A stretch of DNA of 45,822 bases, taken from contig JAAWCI010000031.1 of the NCBI GenBank assembly GCA_022793145.1, positions 1 through 45,822 on the forward strand, read 5' to 3'. The stretch comes from Bacilli bacterium (GTDB lineage: Bacteria; Bacillota_I; Bacilli_A; RF39; UBA660). Below, piece by piece: positions 41,600 to 45,822 of the stretch (positions are counted from its first letter, which is position 1; each line of letters opens with the position of its first letter). A program made the position numbers and the translations under genes. The notes beneath the pieces are model-generated. The model was not told the origin of the DNA and searched no databases. It saw only the letters and a program-made list of their open reading frames with translations.

Positions 41600-43523
41600 A
41601 ATATTCAACATATTGGTTGATATCATAAACTGTGTTATTGATTTTTATATAAATGTAATATTTTCCTTTTAAGCCAATATCATTGATATATTTTGTAACA
41701 TGAATTCCATTTTTTGTTTCTTCTTCATTAAAGATATCTACACACATTGCTGTATAGGGTTTTTTAGAAATAATCATGTTGTAAGTTTTGTTTTTAAAAA
41801 GGCTATCTAAAATGATTTGGACATGATCATCTTTTTTAAATGTTCCAGATACAACTAATCGGTCAGCTTCTTTATAAATTTTCAAATTATATTTTTCGAA
41901 TATCTTATTATCTTCTTTATTCCATAAAATAAATGGATTTTTAGAAGCTGTTTTGGTTTCTCCCATAGTTCCTAATCTAGATCCTAGTCCAACAAAGTAT
42001 CGGTCATTTCCATACAAATTCATTTTCTCAGTTCTATAGAAATTAGTAGGGAATTCCATTCTTAGTATTTGTTTGTTATTTTTTATTTCTACGAGAATGC
42101 TATTTAAACTATCAACATTTGCAAATCCTGCTGGATCATTGTTTACTTTTCCATCTACTGTAGAATGTCCTCCTGATAAAATAGAGTAATGATTTTCATT
42201 CAAATAATCAACATCAGAAATGTAAGGAGAATAAAAGTTACTACCTTCTTCTTTTCCGTATTGCCAAACTTGTTCTACTGTTTTGTTGTTTGTGTCAATA
42301 TGATAGATAACCCCTCGGCTATAATTGTTATCAGCACTTACTTTTGTTTCTGTTTTAGATCGGTTATTTCCATTATCAAATAAGAACAAGTCCCCATTTG
42401 GAAGAATTTTTGCTGCATGCTGTGCATATTGATATTCAAAATTATCTCCAGTTGGAGTTAAAAAGTATTTTTGATATTCTTTGCTCCAATTTGTAGGATC
42501 TCCTAAAATCCAATTGATTTCAAGAGAATCATAATCGATATTAACGACAATATCTTGATGTCTTCCCGAAAGTGTAATAGAATTTGTTTTTTTATCAAAC
42601 CAAACAGAATTGTTATGGAACCAATCATATTCTGTAGTATATAAATTGTGTCCTTCATTTGTAGGAATAATTTCTTTTAAATCAATCGTTTTTATAATTT
42701 CTCCAGTTGTTCTATCAATTTCAACAATGGTATCTTCTACAGTACCATCTTCAAAGTTGTCAGAGGCAATAAGGAAATTTCCATCATCCATTTCATATAC
42801 ATCATGATGATATCCTCCAGGAAGTGTATATTCATAATAAACTTTTCCAAGCAAATCCATTTCCATTAAACCAGCCATATAATATGGGGGATTAATAAGG
42901 CGATTACTACTTAGTAATAAATGGCCGTTTTGTAATCTTTGAATATCCCAAATAAAGTTTTCAGTCAAATACCATCTGACATCTCCGTTTTGATCATAAG
43001 CAGCTGTGTAACCCGTAGAAGAAGGAGTAAAGAAATAAAGTTCATTACTCACTTCACTTGTTTTTTCTACTTTAGTTGGTAATACAAAATCATCTGGAAG
43101 CTTTTCGGTTTGAATTGATAATTTAGTAGTGACTCCATTTACCGTTAATAAAACTTCATTATTGGTATCTGCATATAATCCATATATTGGAAGAAAATGC
43201 TTTTTTGAAGGAGTAAAAGTATTGGTAATGGTAGTTTTCTCATCTTTTCCAACTACTGTAATTGTAGGTGCTGTTAAATCCTTTGTTTCAAAAATTAAAA
43301 GAGCCGTCAAAGGCGAAATATCATAAGGGTTTAAAACAATCTTAGGATTAAGAGCTGTATAGGAAGAACTATCTGAAACAATGGATAATTCTTTTTTATT
43401 TTGTGTAACTAGGAAATCTTCTATTTCTTTTACTGGTTCTACTTTATCTACAAAGTGGTAAATCAAAATAGAAGAGGTGCAAGCGATAATAATTAATAAA
43501 ATTAATTTATAGGTTGCTCTCAT
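41598..43523 (-). CDS. Membrane-anchored aryl-sulfate sulfotransferase
   Basis: A 641-residue protein that would transfer sulfate from one phenolic sulfate ester to another phenol, without PAPS. An N-terminal helix (6-24, with Cys15 but no clear lipobox) anchors it outside. An N-terminal beta domain (about 45-145) is followed by a six-bladed beta-propeller (about 160-560). Catalytic residues of E. coli AssT are matched: GYHHDVYEM (about 237-245), DWFHNNSVWFD (His 303), SGRHQD (Arg 321) and YAQHAAKILPNGD (His 369, the sulfate-carrying His). The C-terminal domain is unassigned. It overlaps def by one base (TAATG), so both are co-transcribed. Confidence 0.92.
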   Translation of the reverse strand: MRATYKLILLIIIACTSSILIYHFVDKVEPVKEIEDFLVTQNKKELSIVSDSSSYTALNPKIVLNPYDISPLTALLIFETKDLTAPTITVVGKDEKTTITNTFTPSKKHFLPIYGLYADTNNEVLLTVNGVTTKLSIQTEKLPDDFVLPTKVEKTSEVSNELYFFTPSSTGYTAAYDQNGDVRWYLTENFIWDIQRLQNGHLLLSSNRLINPPYYMAGLMEMDLLGKVYYEYTLPGGYHHDVYEMDDGNFLIASDNFEDGTVEDTIVEIDRTTGEIIKTIDLKEIIPTNEGHNLYTTEYDWFHNNSVWFDKKTNSITLSGRHQDIVVNIDYDSLEINWILGDPTNWSKEYQKYFLTPTGDNFEYQYAQHAAKILPNGDLFLFDNGNNRSKTETKVSADNNYSRGVIYHIDTNNKTVEQVWQYGKEEGSNFYSPYISDVDYLNENHYSILSGGHSTVDGKVNNDPAGFANVDSLNSILVEIKNNKQILRMEFPTNFYRTEKMNLYGNDRYFVGLGSRLGTMGETKTASKNPFILWNKEDNKIFEKYNLKIYKEADRLVVSGTFKKDDHVQIILDSLFKNKTYNMIISKKPYTAMCVDIFNEEETKNGIHVTKYINDIGLKGKYYIYIKINNTVYDINQYVEY

Positions 43524-44071
43524 TAAATTAACCTCATTTCTTGTTCTGTATAGAATGGGTGTTTTTTATTGATTCTATCATAGAATAAAATTCCATCTAG
43601 ATGATCAATTTCATGTTGGAAAGCAAGCGCCAAATCTTCTCTAGCACGAACTCTGATTGGGGCTCCATTCTCATCGAATCCTTCTACAGTAACTCTAGCG
43701 TATCTAGCAACATGTCCTTCTACTTCTCTATTGACACTCAAACATCCTTCTCCAGCTTCAGCGGCAATCATTTCTGTTGAATGACTGACGATTTTAGGAT
43801 TGATGAATACGTAATTTTCAAAAGTTCCTTCTTCTACTTCATAGACAATTACAATGATTCTTTTATTGATTCCTAATTGTGGAAATGCAAGTCCCATTCC
43901 AGGACGTAAATCATATTTTTTTTCATATTCTTCAATTTGACTATATGTCAGATGATCAATCATTCTTTGAATTAAAACTTTTTCCTCTTTAGAAAGTGGG
44001 AAAATGGCATCTTCACTTTTTTTGCGCAAAAGAGGATTTTTTTCATCAAGTATATTTAATTTCTTAAACAT
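43523..44071 (-). CDS. def: Peptide deformylase
   Basis: A 182-residue metalloenzyme that removes the formyl group from new proteins. Motif 1 is GMGLAFPQLG, motif 2 EGCLSV with the metal-binding Cys, and motif 3 HEIDHLDG with two metal-binding His and the catalytic Glu. The insert and length fit the Gram-positive type 2 class. The usual motif 1 Ala-Ala-Pro is Ala-Phe-Pro here. GGAG lies upstream. It is the first gene of a two-gene unit with the sulfotransferase. Confidence 0.95.
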   Translation of the reverse strand: MFKKLNILDEKNPLLRKKSEDAIFPLSKEEKVLIQRMIDHLTYSQIEEYEKKYDLRPGMGLAFPQLGINKRIIVIVYEVEEGTFENYVFINPKIVSHSTEMIAAEAGEGCLSVNREVEGHVARYARVTVEGFDENGAPIRVRAREDLALAFQHEIDHLDGILFYDRINKKHPFYTEQEMRLI

Positions 44072-44100
44072 AATATCAACTCCGTTTATTATTTTACCAC

Positions 44101-44128
44101 AAAAAAAGCTGTTTTTTCAAAAAAACAG
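44101..44128 (-). terminator. Terminator of the HD-domain gene, minus strand
   Basis: Minus strand: CTGTTTTTT / AAAAAACAG stem with a tiny loop, then C and T7. Confidence 0.75.
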
Positions 44129-44182
44129 ACTTGTTATTCATTTCATATTTTGACTTTACAAAAAATGGGTAAAAATAATTTT

Positions 44183-44803
44183 CTATTTTCCTTGGCTTTT
44201 TAGTTCTTTTATGTATTTTCTTTGAATTTCACAAAATATTTCTTGATTTTGTAATAGGATTCTTAATTCTTGTAAAAATTGTTCATAGATTATATCTTTA
44301 AAATAAAATTTTGCGTAACCACCAATTCCAAATTTTTGCTTTAATACTTCAAAAGATCTTAAAAATAAAGCTTCATCATCTGCTTTGAGATCTAGTTTCT
44401 TTCCCTATATTAAGCATTGTTCAACACTGTTATTTCTGTCAGTAGAAGATATGAGTTTTCCATATATACTTCTAGGTTTCCTTTTTGAACTAGCACAATG
44501 ATCTTCAATTGCTTCTTTTATTATAATGAATTCTTTATCAGAAAAAAATTGATGTAAGTTTTTATCTTGTATCATAATTTTTGCTGATATCATTTCGTGA
44601 GTTTTGGAATTAATATGATGTCCAATATCATGGTATGCTGCAATTGTATAAATTATATTGGGGTGAATTATTAATCCATTTTGTTTGATGAGGGAAAAAC
44701 ATCTATCAATTACATATTTTATATGTTCTATTTCATGGGATTTTTCATATTTTGGAAATATATTAGTTTCAATATATTTTTTTAATTCGTTATCAATTCC
44801 CAT
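44183..44803 (-). pseudogene. HD-domain hydrolase interrupted by in-frame TAG
   Basis: The first part (134 residues from 44803) is an HD-type phosphohydrolase with HIKYVID, AAYHDIGHH (His-Asp pair at about 58-59) and DHCASSKRKPRSIYGKLISSTDR. It stops at TAG 44407-44405. The same frame then continues for 73 codons to a second TAG at 44185-44183. That stretch (GKKLDLKADDEALFLRSF, then FGIGGYAKFYFKD, then FLQELRILL) reads like the C-terminal half of the same family. A single Tyr-to-TAG change would explain it. Upstream ATG 44812 lacks spacing from GAGAG; 44803 fits better. The HD half may still be made. Confidence 0.75.
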
Positions 44804-44906
44804 TTTCTTCATCTCTCTTTATATTGATTATATCTTATGTTTGGTGAAAAGAAAAGTTTGTCTGATAAGTTTAATATTATGAATTTCACTTTTTTTTCAC
44901 AAATGA

Positions 44907-44935
44907 TTGATTTATTAGTGTATGTATGTTACTAT
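44907..44935 (+). promoter_or_regulatory. Promoter of the leader RNA and surface-protein gene
   Basis: TTGATT at 44907-44912, 17-base spacer, TACTAT at 44930-44935. Confidence 0.55.
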
Positions 44936-44941
44936 GTGATT

Positions 44942-45058
44942 AACAGTAGAAAGTAGTACTAACAACAGGTAAGATTATGTTTTTTGGTTGGTACGAATAA
45001 AGAATAGAGTCATCTTGTATTTTGAAAGTATTAATCAAAATAACAAGGTGATTTTTTT
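44942..45058 (+). ncRNA. Candidate structured leader RNA ending in a terminator
   Basis: About 115 bases between the promoter and the next gene. A stem GTACTAAC (44956-44963) / GTTGGTAC (44987-44994) encloses a smaller AACA/TGTT hairpin. It is followed by a long terminator hairpin (45010-45051) and T7. The ribosome binding site of the next gene comes only 3 bases later. It could be a riboswitch or attenuator, or a free-standing small RNA. It matches no riboswitch class I know. Confidence 0.45.
45010..45058 (+). terminator. Strong intrinsic terminator in the leader
   Basis: TCATCTTGTATTTTGA pairs with TCAAAATAACAAGGTGA (one wobble pair and one bulge), 9-base loop, T7 tail. Confidence 0.85.
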
Positions 45059-45073
45059 AGTAAGGAGTAAGGT

Positions 45074-45822
45074 ATGAAGAAAAAGATATGGTTGGTTTTC
45101 TTTTTGATGATGGTTGTATTTATTCCAAGTAATCAATTAGAAAAACAAAAAGAAGAAATTATATTGGCAAGTGAGGTGGAAAGAGAAAAAGTATTCGAAC
45201 CAACAGTATTTTTAAATGGTGGAGAGTTTTCTGGGGAAATAACAGAAGATACGTTGCTCCATAAAGGAAATTATACTGTTAGTAAAGATCTTGTAATTAA
45301 AGAGGGAGTAATAGTTGAAGTAGAAGCAGGGAGTATTATTAATTTTGAAAGTAGAAAAAAAATAACAGTTAATGGCACTTTAGAATTATTTGGTACAGAA
45401 GAAAATTCAGTCAAAATTAATTATAATAATCCAGGATCATCAACTGATAATAATAAATTTATATATATTAATTCAAGCGGACAAGTGATCATGAATTATT
45501 CTGTGATAAAGAATGATTATTATAATCCAGGATCTTCAATAGGGCCAGTAGATGTGATATACAATGAAGGAATATTAAAAGCAGATTACATAACAATAGA
45601 TTCTTCTTCACATAAAACATATTTAGGAAATATAACAAATGCAGGATATATAAAGTTAACAAATAGTACTTTACTATCAAACGTTATTTTAAAAGAAGGA
45701 AGTCAAAATAATGAAATTTATGATAATCGTTTTATGGGAGATAATAATTCCCAAACAGGTAAAATAATTATTCCATTAGAAATTTGTGATTTACTAACAC
45801 TAAAAAATGTTAGAAATAATGG
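45074..45822 (+). CDS. Secreted beta-helix-like surface protein (partial, runs off right edge)
   Basis: At least 249 residues with no stop before the window end. A signal peptide (KKKIWLVFFLMMVVFIPS) is followed by an acidic spacer. Then come short repeated strands typical of a right-handed beta-helix or autotransporter-like adhesin (VIKEGVIVEVEAGSIINF, KKITVNGTLELFGT). A motif YYNPGSS/NYNNPGSS appears twice (about 117 and 153). Start ATG 45074 follows AAGGAG. Likely exported; anchoring would be decided by the missing C-terminus. Expression probably depends on the leader RNA and terminator just upstream. Confidence 0.75.
   Translation, partial: MKKKIWLVFFLMMVVFIPSNQLEKQKEEIILASEVEREKVFEPTVFLNGGEFSGEITEDTLLHKGNYTVSKDLVIKEGVIVEVEAGSIINFESRKKITVNGTLELFGTEENSVKINYNNPGSSTDNNKFIYINSSGQVIMNYSVIKNDYYNPGSSIGPVDVIYNEGILKADYITIDSSSHKTYLGNITNAGYIKLTNSTLLSNVILKEGSQNNEIYDNRFMGDNNSQTGKIIIPLEICDLLTLKNVRNN

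Noticed and set aside
44405..44407. Genome-wide reassignment of TAG
   Set aside because: Several intact genes in the window end in TAG followed by terminators, so TAG acts as a stop here.

Overview
This is an AT-rich, low-GC Gram-positive type chromosome segment that uses standard stop codons. It most resembles a spore-forming member of the Bacilli in the broad sense (Erysipelotrichia-like or uncultured gut Bacilli). The main evidence is the block 30688-41579. It keeps the Bacillus-type order murG - murB - divIB - (unknown) - ftsA - ftsZ - (unknown) - spoIIGA - sigE ... sigG - ylmC/ymxH, with sigG inverted and two extra genes inserted. Placement below class is inference. The gut lifestyle hint comes from an aryl-sulfate sulfotransferase and a repeat-rich surface protein.

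Left part (1-7212): the tail of an unknown gene, a DUF2752 protein, a zinc-ribbon membrane protein, an ASCH-like/DUF5131 pair typical of mobile DNA, a tRNA-Glu(CTC), an FkbM-type methyltransferase and a frameshifted ProX/YbaK gene. An overlapping operon follows: cysteine desulfurase, pentapeptide-repeat protein, thioredoxin-like protein and a membrane thiol-disulfide protein (glutaredoxin-like domain plus CcdA-like membrane domain).

7260-18889: a GreA-like factor lacking the usual acidic tip residues, a dicarboxylate/amino-acid symporter, two diverged tandem paralogues of unknown function, and the AddB-AddA recombination helicase-nuclease. Next is a 230-base intergenic region with two 7-3-7 palindromes and a divergent promoter. 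It precedes a two-gene operon of a MoxR-like AAA ATPase, whose N-terminal half looks like a degenerate class II glutamine amidotransferase, and a vWA-like partner. I regard this operon as the best candidate for an undescribed system.

18929-24422: glmS on the minus strand behind a recognisable glmS ribozyme and a strong promoter. Divergent to it is a plus-strand run of seven small uncharacterised genes, the last three being tandem paralogues with a shared QLKAL-Q-R-EL motif.

24494-30622: an OmpR-type response regulator and histidine kinase, then a 46-residue membrane peptide and an ABC transporter (ATPase plus 875-residue FtsX-type permease) behind an inverted repeat of BceR type, then a solitary type IV pilin-like gene.

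30688-41579: cell-wall, division and sporulation genes as above. 41598-45822: an aryl-sulfate sulfotransferase co-transcribed with peptide deformylase, an HD-domain gene interrupted by an in-frame TAG, and a structured leader RNA ending in an intrinsic terminator just before a secreted beta-helix-like protein that runs off the window.

Most genes have a strong AGGAGG/GGTGAT-type ribosome binding site. Many promoters share an extended -10 of the form TGnTATAnT with very short 5' leaders. No CRISPR array, insertion sequence, rRNA or integrase was seen.
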